Positions 16,904 to 25,905 of a stretch of DNA of 64,000 bases are shown one piece after another (position 1 is the stretch's first letter; each line of letters starts with the position of its first letter). A program made the position numbers and the translations under genes. The notes under the pieces were generated by a model. That model searched no databases. It was not told the origin of the DNA and saw only the letters and a program-made list of their open reading frames with translations. The DNA lies in NCBI GenBank assembly GCA_050736695.1, contig JBOHWH010000116.1, positions 19,435 to 83,434 of the forward strand, written 5' to 3'. Origin of the DNA: JBARDN01 sp050736695 (GTDB taxonomy: Bacteria; Desulfobacterota; Binatia; Binatales; Binataceae).

Positions 16904-17689
16904 ATGGCACCGGACGCTATTCGGAGTAGTTTTTCGCTCGAAGGAAAAGGCGCGCTCGTGATCGGCGCCGAGCATCCTGCCGGCCGCGCCGCTGCCGTCA
17001 CGCTGGCCGAAGCGGGCGCGAAGATCCTGCTCGCCTCGCGCGAGCCCGGCACCGACGCGCAACTGAAGGAGACCACCAAGGCGGTTCAAGCCACCGGCGC
17101 CAAGGCGATAGTGCGCGTGCAGAACGCCGCGATTCGCGCCGACCTGAGCGCGACCGCCGATCTTGCCGCTAAGGAACTCGGGCGGCTCGACATTCTTGTC
17201 AACGCGATCGATGCTCCGTGGTACGGTGCCGCCGACAACGCCGACGACAGCGCGTTCGAAAAAGTAATCGAGAATAATTTCAAGACCGTGTGGATGTCGT
17301 GCCAGGAAGCGGGGCGCGTGATGCTGCGGCAAGGCGGAGGCGCGATCGTCAATATCACATCGATCCTGGCGCAACGCGGCGTTCCGAATGCGAGCCTCTA
17401 TTGCGCGGCGAAAGCGGCGGTGCTGAACCTCACCCGCGCGATGGCGATCGAATGGGCGCGCAAGGGAATCCGCGTCAACGCGATCGAAACCGGATGGCTC
17501 GACGAAGCGGCCTCGCCCACTAACGCCGACGAAGACTTCAAGAAAAATCTGCTGAAATATCTGCCGGAGAACCGGCTGGTCGCGCCCGAGGATCTTTCCG
17601 GCGCCCTGCTCTACCTGGTGTCGCCGGCCGCGGGCTTCGTGACCGGAGAATCGATCGTCGTCGATGGCGCCCTGATGTGCCGCGTGTAA
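16904..17689 (+). CDS. short-chain dehydrogenase/reductase
   Basis: A 261-residue SDR paired with the one upstream. The cofactor loop is unusual (VIGAEHPAGRAAA rather than TGxxxGxG), but Ser (NITSILAQ) and the YxxxK motif (LYCAAKAAVLN) are intact. The ATG at 16904 follows GGGGA. The two neighbouring SDRs may form a hetero-oligomer or act on sequential steps; this is inference. It converges with a methyltransferase gene 6 bases away. Confidence 0.85.
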   Translation: MAPDAIRSSFSLEGKGALVIGAEHPAGRAAAVTLAEAGAKILLASREPGTDAQLKETTKAVQATGAKAIVRVQNAAIRADLSATADLAAKELGRLDILVNAIDAPWYGAADNADDSAFEKVIENNFKTVWMSCQEAGRVMLRQGGGAIVNITSILAQRGVPNASLYCAAKAAVLNLTRAMAIEWARKGIRVNAIETGWLDEAASPTNADEDFKKNLLKYLPENRLVAPEDLSGALLYLVSPAAGFVTGESIVVDGALMCRV

Positions 17690-17695
17690 CGCGCT

Positions 17696-18472
17696 TCATC
17701 GCGAAGCGACTGTGAACATATAGTCGCCGCCGCCCCACGCGTACGACCGCATCACTTCCTCGATCCGCCCGCTGCGGATGTCTTCTTCCAGGCGCGCGAT
17801 GCCATGCGTGATCTCGTCCGCATCCGGAGCGTTAGAGAACGCCGAGATGCCGGCGCGGACTCTAGGATCGAGATAAAGCTCCGGCTTGTGCTTGCCGCAG
17901 TACAAAAACCAATCTTTAAGGTCGTCGCGAACTTCATAGAGCTCGGTCTGCTCGATCGCGAAGCCGGCGGCGCGGAGCGATTCGCCGGTCTCGCAGCGCA
18001 GGTATGGCTGATTCGCCGCCGCGAGCGACCTGGGAAAATACTCGTTCAGCCAATAATGCCGAAGCTGTTCGGCCGTGCCGTTCAGGATGACGAAGCGCGA
18101 CCCGGGCGCAAGCACGCGGCGGACCTCGCGAAAGGCGGCGACGGGATCGTCCATATGATGATGCACGAAAGTGCAGGTCGCGCCGGCGAATGCTCCCGGC
18201 TTGAACGGCAACATTTCCGCGCGCGCGCGATTTACCGGCAACGGCGGACACTTCGCATGCGCGCGCGAGAGCATCGCCGCCGAAAGATCGATTGCCGCCA
18301 TCCGAACTCCCGCTTCGCGCAGCGCGATGGTGTAGTTGGCGGTGCCGCATCCCAGGTCCAGATGCCAGCGATCAGGAGCCGGCCGCAGAAAGTGCAGCAG
18401 CCGCGACAGCAGGTACGGATCCGCCTGCCGCGTCGTGTCGTAGCCGACTCCGATCTTGTCATACAGCGCCAT
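17696..18472 (-). CDS. class I SAM methyltransferase
   Basis: A 258-residue UbiE/Methyltransf_11-type enzyme with motif I HLDLGCGTANYTI, AIDLSAAML, and a post-I stretch CTFVHHHMDDPVAAF where family members have an aromatic/Asp motif. The ATG at 18472 follows AGAGGA, so the longer upstream frame is not used. The substrate is unknown; neighbouring genes give no clear pathway. Confidence 0.85.
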   Translation of the reverse strand: MALYDKIGVGYDTTRQADPYLLSRLLHFLRPAPDRWHLDLGCGTANYTIALREAGVRMAAIDLSAAMLSRAHAKCPPLPVNRARAEMLPFKPGAFAGATCTFVHHHMDDPVAAFREVRRVLAPGSRFVILNGTAEQLRHYWLNEYFPRSLAAANQPYLRCETGESLRAAGFAIEQTELYEVRDDLKDWFLYCGKHKPELYLDPRVRAGISAFSNAPDADEITHGIARLEEDIRSGRIEEVMRSYAWGGGDYMFTVASR

Positions 18473-18626
18473 CGCGAATCCTCTTGAGCGATAATTGCAA
18501 ACTGAACTGAGCGGATCGAGCGCGGGAGGGCGGTCTTGCGTGCGATCAAGCGCCGTGGTTTCGTCTGATCGCGGCGCAGTCGGCATCGCGCCACACAAAT
18601 TTTCCTAACCTGGAATTGCAACCATA

Positions 18627-19400
18627 ATGAGTACGGCTGAGCAGACAGCATCAAACCAAGTGATCGAGTTTTCGGATTTCGCGTCGGTAATCACCGGCAA
18701 CGGACAATGGGTTCCCGCCGGCTTCCCGCTCGAGGACGGCGGCTTCTGGCAATACCAGGAACCGGGCGCGGTGGTGATTATCCAGGACGGGTTTATGCGC
18801 GTGGCCGCGGTGCCGTACACACGCCATCACGATTCGGTCCAGATTCTCGATAACGCCAAGCACATGTACTTCAGCACGCAAACCTTCGCGCCGCCGCCCG
18901 GCGGCACGATTTCGTTCGCGATCGATTTTTCGGCGACGATTATCGGCGGACGCCCGGGAGATCTGTACGACGGATTCGTATCGTTCAACGTGCTCGATTT
19001 CTCGACCGGCGCCGCGCTCGACTTTTTTGTAGGCAACGACGTCGTCGCCACCGTGTACGGCAAGCTGCCGTTTCCCGGAGTGCCCGAGGTCGAGCCTGCG
19101 CAGGGACCGCGTTATTTCTGCCTGTTCGAGGAAGCGCGCGGAGTAACCGCTCCCGGCGAGCTGCATCATTTTGAAATCGTATACGATTCGGCGGCGGATC
19201 TGCTGACCTTCCTGATGAATGGGAAGGAGTTGCGCCGGTACACGAAGGTGCCGTTCAAGCTCGGCGCCTGCACACTCGCAATCGGCCTGATGAGCGAAAA
19301 AGATATTCAGCCGGGCAAGGGCAGCGTGTCATGCCACGGCCAGGGCGCGATCGGGAAATGGGGCAACATCAGGATTACGCGCAGCCTTGCGCTCAAGTGA
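18627..19400 (+). CDS. uncharacterised beta-sandwich protein (possibly DUF6081-like)
   Basis: A 257-residue protein with no signal peptide, rich in beta-strand and aromatic sequence (ISFAIDFSATIIGGRPGDLYDG, MYFSTQTFAPPPGG). It ends with a strand pattern seen in jelly-roll carbohydrate-binding folds. I am reminded of DUF6081-type proteins but cannot confirm this. It is divergent from the methyltransferase gene. A decayed VOC gene follows. Confidence 0.6.
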   Translation: MSTAEQTASNQVIEFSDFASVITGNGQWVPAGFPLEDGGFWQYQEPGAVVIIQDGFMRVAAVPYTRHHDSVQILDNAKHMYFSTQTFAPPPGGTISFAIDFSATIIGGRPGDLYDGFVSFNVLDFSTGAALDFFVGNDVVATVYGKLPFPGVPEVEPAQGPRYFCLFEEARGVTAPGELHHFEIVYDSAADLLTFLMNGKELRRYTKVPFKLGACTLAIGLMSEKDIQPGKGSVSCHGQGAIGKWGNIRITRSLALK

Positions 19401-19419
19401 GCGGGCCGGAAGATCGATC

Positions 19420-19621
19420 GTAGAATTCGCCGGAATTGCGCATATAAATTTAACGGTAGCGAACTTTGACGCGTGCGAAGCCTTCTATGATCGCAGGATA
19501 CGCCGCTATCACTCATTGCGAAGATCCTGACGGCACGCGGATTGAGATGAATTACCGCCCCGCCGAGGGCTGGCGGGCTGTGGCGGCCAGTGCGGATGTG
19601 ATCGCGAAAGCATCGCGGTGA
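19420..19621 (+). pseudogene. glyoxalase/VOC-family gene remnant with internal deletion
   Basis: Two pieces of one VOC protein lie almost side by side in different frames. Bases 19420-19497 encode an N-terminal strand-helix, IAHINLTVANFDACEAFYDR. The frame from 19487 encodes the typical C-terminal strand, CEDPDGTRIEMNYRPAEGW, ending at a stop at 19619-19621. The residues normally between these two parts are missing, so the gene is a deletion relic. It sits directly beside the REPIN/RAYT locus. Confidence 0.6.
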
Positions 19622-19631
19622 GTCTTTCCGG

Positions 19632-19700
19632 CAGTAGGGCCGCCGTCCCGGCGGCCTCTTGCATGCGCGATATCCGTGACCGGCGAGACGCCGGCCCTGA
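19632..19700 (+). repeat. REPIN, left copy next to the RAYT gene
   Basis: Two palindromic REP halves face each other: GTAGGGCCGCCGTCCCGGCG... (hairpin GGCCGCC/GGCGGCC) and ...GACCGGCGAGACGCCGG (hairpin CCGGCG/CGCCGG). The same element recurs at 20220-20287 on the other side of the transposase gene. Confidence 0.85.
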
Positions 19701-19744
19701 AGATCTGTGTTTATATCGTTCGGTCAGGTGCCCGTCGAATTGAA

Positions 19745-20203
19745 TCACTCATCTTGCGGCCAAACCCAGGCGTACGATTCGATTCCCGGCCATCGCTTGG
19801 ACGGATTAGCTCGGATGTATTGCAGCTTTTCAACACATTCATCTTCGCTGCGCAACGCTCTATCGAAATATTCGTGTTGCCAAATCGCACCAACGCCGGT
19901 TCGATTCTTCCGGATCGCGTGAGCAGTGAACGACTTCCACGAGTGCACGATCTGTTCGAGACTGAATTCCGGGAATGGAACCACAATTGTATGCACATGA
20001 TCGTTCATTATGACCAACGCGATAATCTCGTAACGAACGCCTATAAAATGGCGAATCGCGTGTGCCACGATCGTCTGCTCCGTGGAATCAAGTTCTCTTA
20101 GCCCCTGCGCGAGGCGCCAAGTCACAAAATAGTTTGCGCGATCCGCACGCCAATGTGGCAGATGCCGCCGATAGAAACGGAATCGCGAATCCTCCTCCGC
20201 CAT
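19745..20203 (-). CDS. REP-associated tyrosine transposase (RAYT, Y1_Tnp)
   Basis: A 152-residue single-domain HUH/Y1 transposase of the TnpA-REP type. The HUH pair is in MNDHVHTIVVP (about residues 66-76). The region WQHEYFDRALRSEDE followed by KLQYIRANP is the conserved RAYT C-terminal block, including the candidate catalytic Tyr. An SD-like GAGGGAGA precedes the ATG at 20203. Full-length REPINs flank it on both sides, the arrangement expected when a RAYT mobilises or maintains its REPs. It looks intact and less GC-rich than its neighbours. Confidence 0.9.
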   Translation of the reverse strand: MAEEDSRFRFYRRHLPHWRADRANYFVTWRLAQGLRELDSTEQTIVAHAIRHFIGVRYEIIALVIMNDHVHTIVVPFPEFSLEQIVHSWKSFTAHAIRKNRTGVGAIWQHEYFDRALRSEDECVEKLQYIRANPSKRWPGIESYAWVWPQDE

Positions 20204-20219
20204 TGTGTTCTCCCTCTTT

Positions 20220-20287
20220 CAGTAGGGCCGCCGTCCCGGCGGCCTCTCGCACGACAATCTGCGACCGGCGAGACGCCGGTCCTACTG
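20220..20287 (+). repeat. REPIN, right copy next to the RAYT gene
   Basis: A complete element bounded by CAGTAGG and CCTACTG, with the same two internal hairpins as the 19632-19700 copy and a different central spacer. Confidence 0.88.
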
Positions 20288-20305
20288 AAGAAAATGATGC
20301 CACCC

Positions 20306-21085
20306 TTACTTTGCGCCGGGGAAATGCAGGGTGAAGCCGCCGTCCACCATGATCGTTTGCGCGGTCAGATAGCTCGCTTCGGGCAGGCAGATCAGGCAGG
20401 CGATGGCGGCGACTTCTTCAAGCGTCGGAAGGCGCTTTATCGCTGAGCGCTCGGCGCATCGACGCTGAAATTCTTCGTAGGCGTCGCCCAGATATTGCGC
20501 GTAATAGCGCGCGGAGTCGGTGTCGATATAGCCGACGTTCATTCCGTTGACGGTTATTCCCCGCGGCCCCAGCTCGAAAGCGAAATCGCGCACCATGCTC
20601 TCGAGTGCGGCTTTCGCCGCGCCCAGCACGCCGTGGCCGGGTAGATTTCGGATCGAATCGATACCCGAGATCATCAAGATGCGTCCGCCGTCGCCCATCA
20701 CCTTCGACGCTTCCTGAACCGCCGCCAGAAACCCGCCGACGCTCAGGTTGAAAGTGCGCAGGAGATTGTGAGGCTTGGATTCGAGCAGCGGCTTGAATGC
20801 GGTCGCGGCAGCGTTGGCGATAAGGATATCGACCCGTCCGAGTTCCGCCGCCGTTCCCGCGACCATCGCGCGCACCTCGGCGTCATTCTCAAGATCGGCC
20901 TTGATCAGAATTGAGCGCGGCGCGATTGCGCGCACCATTTCGAGCGTGCGCGCAGCGCTGTCCTCGTCGCGCCGATAGTTCATCGCGACCGTTGCGCCGA
21001 GTTCCGCCAGCCGCTTCGATAACGCGCGTCCAAGACCGCGCGTTCCGCCTGTAACGAGCGCCACTTTCCCCTTTAAGTCATGCAT
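20306..21085 (-). CDS. SDR resembling enoyl-ACP reductase FabL, catalytic Tyr replaced
   Basis: A 259-residue SDR with cofactor motif TGGTRGLG and the NAAA motif. Its second half follows FabL-type enoyl-ACP reductases: SIRNLPGHGVLGAAKAALE, then VGYIDTDSARYY and QTIMVDGGFTL. FabL uses Tyr-x6-Lys; the Lys is present but the aligned Tyr is His, and a classical YxxxK Tyr is also absent (Leu). It may therefore be a divergent or non-catalytic SDR. The ATG at 21085 gives the normal N-terminus MHDLKGKVALVTGG. It lies 62 bases downstream of the phosphodiesterase-like gene. Confidence 0.8.
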   Translation of the reverse strand: MHDLKGKVALVTGGTRGLGRALSKRLAELGATVAMNYRRDEDSAARTLEMVRAIAPRSILIKADLENDAEVRAMVAGTAAELGRVDILIANAAATAFKPLLESKPHNLLRTFNLSVGGFLAAVQEASKVMGDGGRILMISGIDSIRNLPGHGVLGAAKAALESMVRDFAFELGPRGITVNGMNVGYIDTDSARYYAQYLGDAYEEFQRRCAERSAIKRLPTLEEVAAIACLICLPEASYLTAQTIMVDGGFTLHFPGAK

Positions 21086-21147
21086 GGCGGGGAAGATTAG
21101 CACGCGAACCGGCGCACGGGAAAAACCCGATCTGGCCCGGCTCCAGG

Positions 21148-23067
21148 CTACGCGCGCGGGTAAAGCGTATGCCTGATATCGGCCTCGCGCGGGTCGCGGA
21201 TCGGCGTGCCGTCGGCGCGCAGCATGCGCCAATTGAAATCCGGATGTTCAACCTGGAGCACGATTTCATTATCGGCAAGATCCGCAGGCGTCGCGCATGC
21301 GACGCGGCCCGATTCGCCCGTCACCGCCGCCGCGATCACGCGATCGTCTTTGCCGCGCACGACGACGCGCGCGCCCGCAACCGGAGGGCGCTCGCCGCCG
21401 GGCAGATGATCATTGTCGAGCACGGTCACGCGCAGGCTGCGCATATCGCGGGTGCGCTCGGGCTCGACCGCGAGATCGCGCAGATAGATGAGCGGTTCCG
21501 CATACACGCCTTTCAAGCCGGCGCTGCGCGGCTCGGCCGCCGGATTCGCCTTGAGCTCGATCCGCTGCGCCGCCATCCCGTGGTCCGAAGTCAATACGAA
21601 GAGCGTCGAATCGAAGATACCGCGCACGCGCAGCGTGTCGAAGATCTTTCCGATTCGCGCGTCGGTGCGCATGATCGCCTCGCGCAGGCCCGCGTGATGC
21701 GGCCCGTAGTCGTGACCGGCGCCGTCGGTCAGCACAAATTCGTGCGCGACGAATATCGGCGGCGTGTCGCCGCAATGTTCAAACAGGGTCAGCATCTGCG
21801 CCATCCCGCGCACATCGACGATCTCCTCGCGATGCATTCCGGGCAGCTTGTCCGCCATCCAGCGCGGACTCACGTCGCTCGACATCTCCTGAGTAAGCGC
21901 TTTGAGACGCGCCTTGTCGCCGACGATACGATGCTCGAACACCGCGTGATCGGCGCCGCGCCCCTGCGGCTCATGAATCGACGCGGTAATTGCGCCCGGG
22001 CCACGCACGCGTTTGAACGCCTCGTACAGCGTCTCGACTTCGAGGTTAACGTAGCCTTCGCCATCGTAGATGTTTCCCTGGATCGGCACGGTCTGGCGAT
22101 GCTCGCGCAGATGAAAGGTCGGATTGACGACGTCGTGATGGCCGCACCATGCGCCAGTTAGAATCGTCGAATGACTCGGCCACGTGATGCTGGGGAAGTT
22201 GACGATCGAGCCGTGCGAGAGCATCGCGCCGCCGTCCACGAGTGCCGCGAGGTTCGGAATCGCCGCGCGATTATTCTCAAGCTGCCAGATCAACTCGGTA
22301 TGCGACAGACCGTCGAGCAAAATCAAATAGACCCGCTCGGGCGAGGTCGCATCCGCATCGATAAGATCGCGTAAAACAGCGCCATCCTGGCGTTTCAGAA
22401 GAGTGCGCGCGGGCATCCCGGCCGGACCACGGCCGTCAATTTCCGGAAACCGCATCAGCGTGGCGATCGTCGGCGCAATATCGACGTGGCGCGACGCAAG
22501 CTTGAAGCGCCCCCTCCTTACTCCCGGACCGCTAAACACCAGGGGAGCGCGTGATTGCACGACATCGAGCGCGCCGTGCTGCCCCGGCTGAAGCCCGTAA
22601 GCATAGGCTTTGGGGCTGACAGCCAGGTCCGGTCCGCGCGGGCTATCGAACAACTGCGCGAGCCGCTCATACGCATCAGGATGGGTCAGCGTGTGCGGCT
22701 CGAAGTAGGCGTGATTCGGATCGTTGGCGGGATTGCCGGAGAGGCCCGCGGCCTCGAGCTCTTCGGCAATTGTCGCAACGGCGAACGGATCCTGCCGCGC
22801 AATCGGGTTGTCGCCGACCTGCTCGATCACCTCGAAGCTGAGCGCTCCGTTGGAGTCGCGATAGCGCTTGAAGCGGATCATTCCGCCGCGAGACCATACT
22901 TCGTACGCGCCGCCGCGCCAGGTTGCGACCAGATCGACGTGGTCGGCCGCGCGAGTTTCCTTGAGCAGGGCAAGAATTGCACGGTCGCCGGATTCGTACT
23001 GGTTGGGGTCGAGACCCTGGCCGCCGGGGCGCTCAGGGCCATGTTCGATTAAAGTGGAATTCGGCAT
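21148..23067 (-). CDS. alkaline-phosphatase-superfamily phosphodiesterase with permuted motif order
   Basis: A 639-residue protein carrying all metal-site motifs of nucleotide pyrophosphatase/phosphodiesterases, but with the C-terminal half of the domain placed first. Residues 146-205 hold PDLAVSPK, GQHG (H164) and RHVDIAPTIATLM, which normally end the fold. Residues 246-500 then hold LLDG (D252), nucleophile SITWPSHS (T295), TDGAGHDYG (D448, H452) and TSDHGM (D495, H496). Residues about 545-635 look like an Ig-like or carboxypeptidase-regulatory tail. No signal peptide is obvious. The substrate is unknown; a phosphomono- or diester is expected. Confidence 0.82.
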   Translation of the reverse strand: MPNSTLIEHGPERPGGQGLDPNQYESGDRAILALLKETRAADHVDLVATWRGGAYEVWSRGGMIRFKRYRDSNGALSFEVIEQVGDNPIARQDPFAVATIAEELEAAGLSGNPANDPNHAYFEPHTLTHPDAYERLAQLFDSPRGPDLAVSPKAYAYGLQPGQHGALDVVQSRAPLVFSGPGVRRGRFKLASRHVDIAPTIATLMRFPEIDGRGPAGMPARTLLKRQDGAVLRDLIDADATSPERVYLILLDGLSHTELIWQLENNRAAIPNLAALVDGGAMLSHGSIVNFPSITWPSHSTILTGAWCGHHDVVNPTFHLREHRQTVPIQGNIYDGEGYVNLEVETLYEAFKRVRGPGAITASIHEPQGRGADHAVFEHRIVGDKARLKALTQEMSSDVSPRWMADKLPGMHREEIVDVRGMAQMLTLFEHCGDTPPIFVAHEFVLTDGAGHDYGPHHAGLREAIMRTDARIGKIFDTLRVRGIFDSTLFVLTSDHGMAAQRIELKANPAAEPRSAGLKGVYAEPLIYLRDLAVEPERTRDMRSLRVTVLDNDHLPGGERPPVAGARVVVRGKDDRVIAAAVTGESGRVACATPADLADNEIVLQVEHPDFNWRMLRADGTPIRDPREADIRHTLYPRA

Positions 23068-23224
23068 GACGCGACATTGTTGCGCTCAACGCGAACGAGT
23101 GCAAAAGCGAAAATGCACGCTTTAACCGGCACTGTGCTCCATACGTAACCCTGCATTTGATTGCAGCCCTGATTGGAATCTCGCCATACTGTGACGCTCG
23201 CAATCATTTCGAGGAAGTGTGGCA

Positions 23225-23572
23225 ATGGCATCTGTTGACGACGCATCAATCGAGTCACGCATCGGCAAGGGCACCAAGGCTTCCGGCAAGCTTCACTTCA
23301 AGGGGCCGGTCCGGATCGAAGGCGAGGCTGAAGGCGAGATTTCCGGCGATGAGGTGATCATCGCGAGTGGCGCGGTCGTGAGCGCGCGGATCTCCGCCGG
23401 CAAGGTCACGATCGCGGGCGCCTTCAGCGGCGAGGTGACCGCGCGCGAACGCGTCGAGCTGCTCGCTACCGCACGCGCGCAATGCACCATCAGCACGCCA
23501 AGTCTGATTCTCAATGAAGGCGCGACCTTCGACGGCGATTGCAAGATGCCGCGAACGCGAGCGGCGGCCTGA
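23225..23572 (+). CDS. bactofilin (polymer-forming cytoskeletal protein)
   Basis: A 115-residue bactofilin: a short polar N-terminus, then a right-handed beta-helix core of roughly six-residue turns (GKLHFKGPVRIEGEAEGEIS, VTIAGAFSGEVTA) and a short basic tail. Bactofilins polymerise into filaments at the inner membrane and organise cell shape or wall synthesis. The ATG at 23225 follows AGGAAG. It converges on the next gene 4 bases away. Confidence 0.92.
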   Translation: MASVDDASIESRIGKGTKASGKLHFKGPVRIEGEAEGEISGDEVIIASGAVVSARISAGKVTIAGAFSGEVTARERVELLATARAQCTISTPSLILNEGATFDGDCKMPRTRAAA

Positions 23573-23576
23573 TTCG

Positions 23577-24188
23577 CTATCCGCGCGAGGGTTCGAGCAG
23601 AATCGCCTCCGAGCCGCGGTCGTCACGCCGGCGCACGATCGTGCCCGCCGCGTCGATCTCTATTTCCTCGCGATCGCCCATCCGCGGTTCGTAAATCCAT
23701 CGCAAGCCTTGGCCGTCGGCGCACCGCACCGATTGCTTGTTCGAGTCCGCAACGAGGGTGGCGGGATCGATCGCTGCGACACGCCCGGTCCATCGCGTCT
23801 GCCCACGCGCACGGATCCGCGCGATAATCAGCGCGCGAAAGATAACCAGGTCCGCGTCGATTTCCTTAAGCCGTCCGAGCTTTGCCGTCACCGTGTTGCG
23901 ACCGCCCATCGCGGTGATTTGACCGCGCAGCAGATCTCCTACCGCTTCATACCTGGCACTGCGGTTAAACGGCCCGCGTGTGTAGCTTAGCGTGACGGAA
24001 GCGATACTCGAGTCGGCGGCGAGTTCGGCGCTGACTTCGTAGCGATTCGCGTTGTCCGGAAAACGACGCTCGCCCGCTATGCGATGCCCGTCGAAGCTTA
24101 AGTCCTCGAGCGCCAGCAGCGCACCGCCGCGCCGGATCTCATAATGAAAGTTGCCTGCCGGGAGAATCATCTGAGGAGCCGCTACCAT
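23577..24188 (-). CDS. uncharacterised protein
   Basis: A 203-residue protein with no signal peptide or membrane segment. It is rich in alternating strand sequence (NFHYEIRRGGALLALEDLSFDG, RWIYEPRMGDREEIEIDAAG), suggesting a beta-barrel or DUF3108-like lipocalin architecture, but I do not recognise it. It is divergent from the CoA-transferase gene and convergent with bactofilin. Confidence 0.65.
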   Translation of the reverse strand: MVAAPQMILPAGNFHYEIRRGGALLALEDLSFDGHRIAGERRFPDNANRYEVSAELAADSSIASVTLSYTRGPFNRSARYEAVGDLLRGQITAMGGRNTVTAKLGRLKEIDADLVIFRALIIARIRARGQTRWTGRVAAIDPATLVADSNKQSVRCADGQGLRWIYEPRMGDREEIEIDAAGTIVRRRDDRGSEAILLEPSRG

Positions 24189-24341
24189 CGTCCGATAAAT
24201 TGGCTTTGCGCCGCTGCCTGCACGCTAACCGCCGCCGCGGGATTGGACAAGTTCACGGGTGCAATGCTAAGCGCGAGCTTACGCGACGATTCGCACCGCG
24301 CGGTATCTGTCTTCAAAAAACTGGTCAGGAGAAACTCGGCA

Positions 24342-25802
24342 ATGGATTGGCAGGAGTATTTTCGAGCGCATCATCTCACCCACGAACAGGCCGCACGGCT
24401 GGTAAAGCCCGGCATGCGGATCGATTTCCCGCTTGCCGCCGCCGCTCCGATGCAGCACGCGATCGGCGCGCGCGCCGCGGAGCTCGAAGGCGCCGTCGAT
24501 GTGCGAATAAGTGCGCCGACGGCGGATCCGGGATGGCTCTCGCAGGATCTAGGCGCCAAGTTTCGTCTCGAATTTGAATTGTTCATCGGCAATCTTGCGC
24601 GTCCGCTACACGACCGCCGTCAGGCCACTTATCTGCCCAACCTGTTCTCGACCCAGTTCAAGGCGCACGACGAACGCCCCGCCGAAGACAAGCCGATCGA
24701 TATCGCGTTCATCAACGTCACCCCGCCGAACTCGAAAGGCTATGTCAGTTTCGGACCGCATCAATGGAACAAGCGCGGCTACGCGCGCCGGGCCAGGATG
24801 GTTATCGCTGAGGTTGACCGCAACCTGACTCGCACCTACGGCGACGTCTTCATGCACGTGAGCGAGTTCGCATGGTTCGTCGATTCGACCGCGGCGCCGG
24901 GAGATCCCGCGGTCGTGGAGCGCGAACTTGCCCGGATGGACGACCAGAAGCGCGCCGGGATGCGCGCCGCAATCGACGAAGCCGGAATCGATCGGATTTT
25001 CCCGATCGTTCAATACCTCCAGCGGATGTCGGTGCCGGATTTGCGCGTGCTGCTCGGAATCTCGCCGCCGCCCAAAGAGTACGAAGCGATTGCCGGCTAC
25101 CTGTCGGAAGTGATCGAGGACGGCGTGACGATCCAGATCGGCGTCGGCGATCCGAGCGCGCAGATGCCGCGCCTGGGCGCGTTCGATTCCAAGCACGATC
25201 TCGGACTGCATACCGAGATGGTCGCGCCCGGAATCGCGCGGCTGGTCGATCGCGGAGTAATCAACGGCCGGCGCAAAAGCAGCCATCGCGGCAGAGCGGT
25301 TGCCGTCGCATGGACCGGTTCCGATCCTGAAGACCTCAAGATCGTCGACGACAATCCCGCCTTCGAGCTCTACGACCCCGAATATGTGCTCAATATCGGC
25401 ACCCTGATGGGCAACTTCCGGCAGACCTCGATCAACAATGCGCTTGGAATCGACCTGACCGGCCAGATTACCGCCGAAACTGTCGTGGGCGGCAGGATGA
25501 TCAATGGCACTGGCGGCCAGCCCGAGATGCATATGGGCGCGTTTCTGTGCCGTGGCGGACGTTCGATCACCTTAATTCACTCGACGGCTCTGGGCGGCGC
25601 TGTCTCCCGTATCGTTCCCCGGCTGGAAGAGGGCGCGCTGGTCACCATACCGCGTTTTTTTGCCGATACTGTTATCAGCGAGTACGGAGTCGCGCGGTTA
25701 CTCGGTAAAAACCACAGGGAACGGGCTTACGAGCTAATCGCGATCGCGCATCCTGACCATCGGGCGGAGTTGCGCGCGGCGGCAGTCCGCCTTTTTGGCT
25801 GA
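24342..25802 (+). CDS. acetyl-CoA hydrolase/transferase family (4-hydroxybutyrate CoA-transferase-like)
   Basis: A 486-residue type I CoA-transferase. The CoA-binding loop is IQIGVGDPSAQMP, the catalytic Glu is probably in LHTEMVAPG, and the C-terminal block is GTGGQPEMHMGAF. It would move CoA between acetyl-CoA and a short carboxylate, or hydrolyse acyl-CoA. The ATG at 24342 is preceded by CAGGAGA; upstream in-frame codons look non-coding. The preceding 150 bases are the divergent promoter region with the uncharacterised gene. Confidence 0.88.
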   Translation: MDWQEYFRAHHLTHEQAARLVKPGMRIDFPLAAAAPMQHAIGARAAELEGAVDVRISAPTADPGWLSQDLGAKFRLEFELFIGNLARPLHDRRQATYLPNLFSTQFKAHDERPAEDKPIDIAFINVTPPNSKGYVSFGPHQWNKRGYARRARMVIAEVDRNLTRTYGDVFMHVSEFAWFVDSTAAPGDPAVVERELARMDDQKRAGMRAAIDEAGIDRIFPIVQYLQRMSVPDLRVLLGISPPPKEYEAIAGYLSEVIEDGVTIQIGVGDPSAQMPRLGAFDSKHDLGLHTEMVAPGIARLVDRGVINGRRKSSHRGRAVAVAWTGSDPEDLKIVDDNPAFELYDPEYVLNIGTLMGNFRQTSINNALGIDLTGQITAETVVGGRMINGTGGQPEMHMGAFLCRGGRSITLIHSTALGGAVSRIVPRLEEGALVTIPRFFADTVISEYGVARLLGKNHRERAYELIAIAHPDHRAELRAAAVRLFG

Positions 25803-25905
25803 TTACCATACATCTTATTACTTCTTACGCAATATCAAGATACCCATTGATGGGATAATCCTACACAGAGGCTGATGTGGCGGCTTTGAACGCATTAATA
25901 GTATG

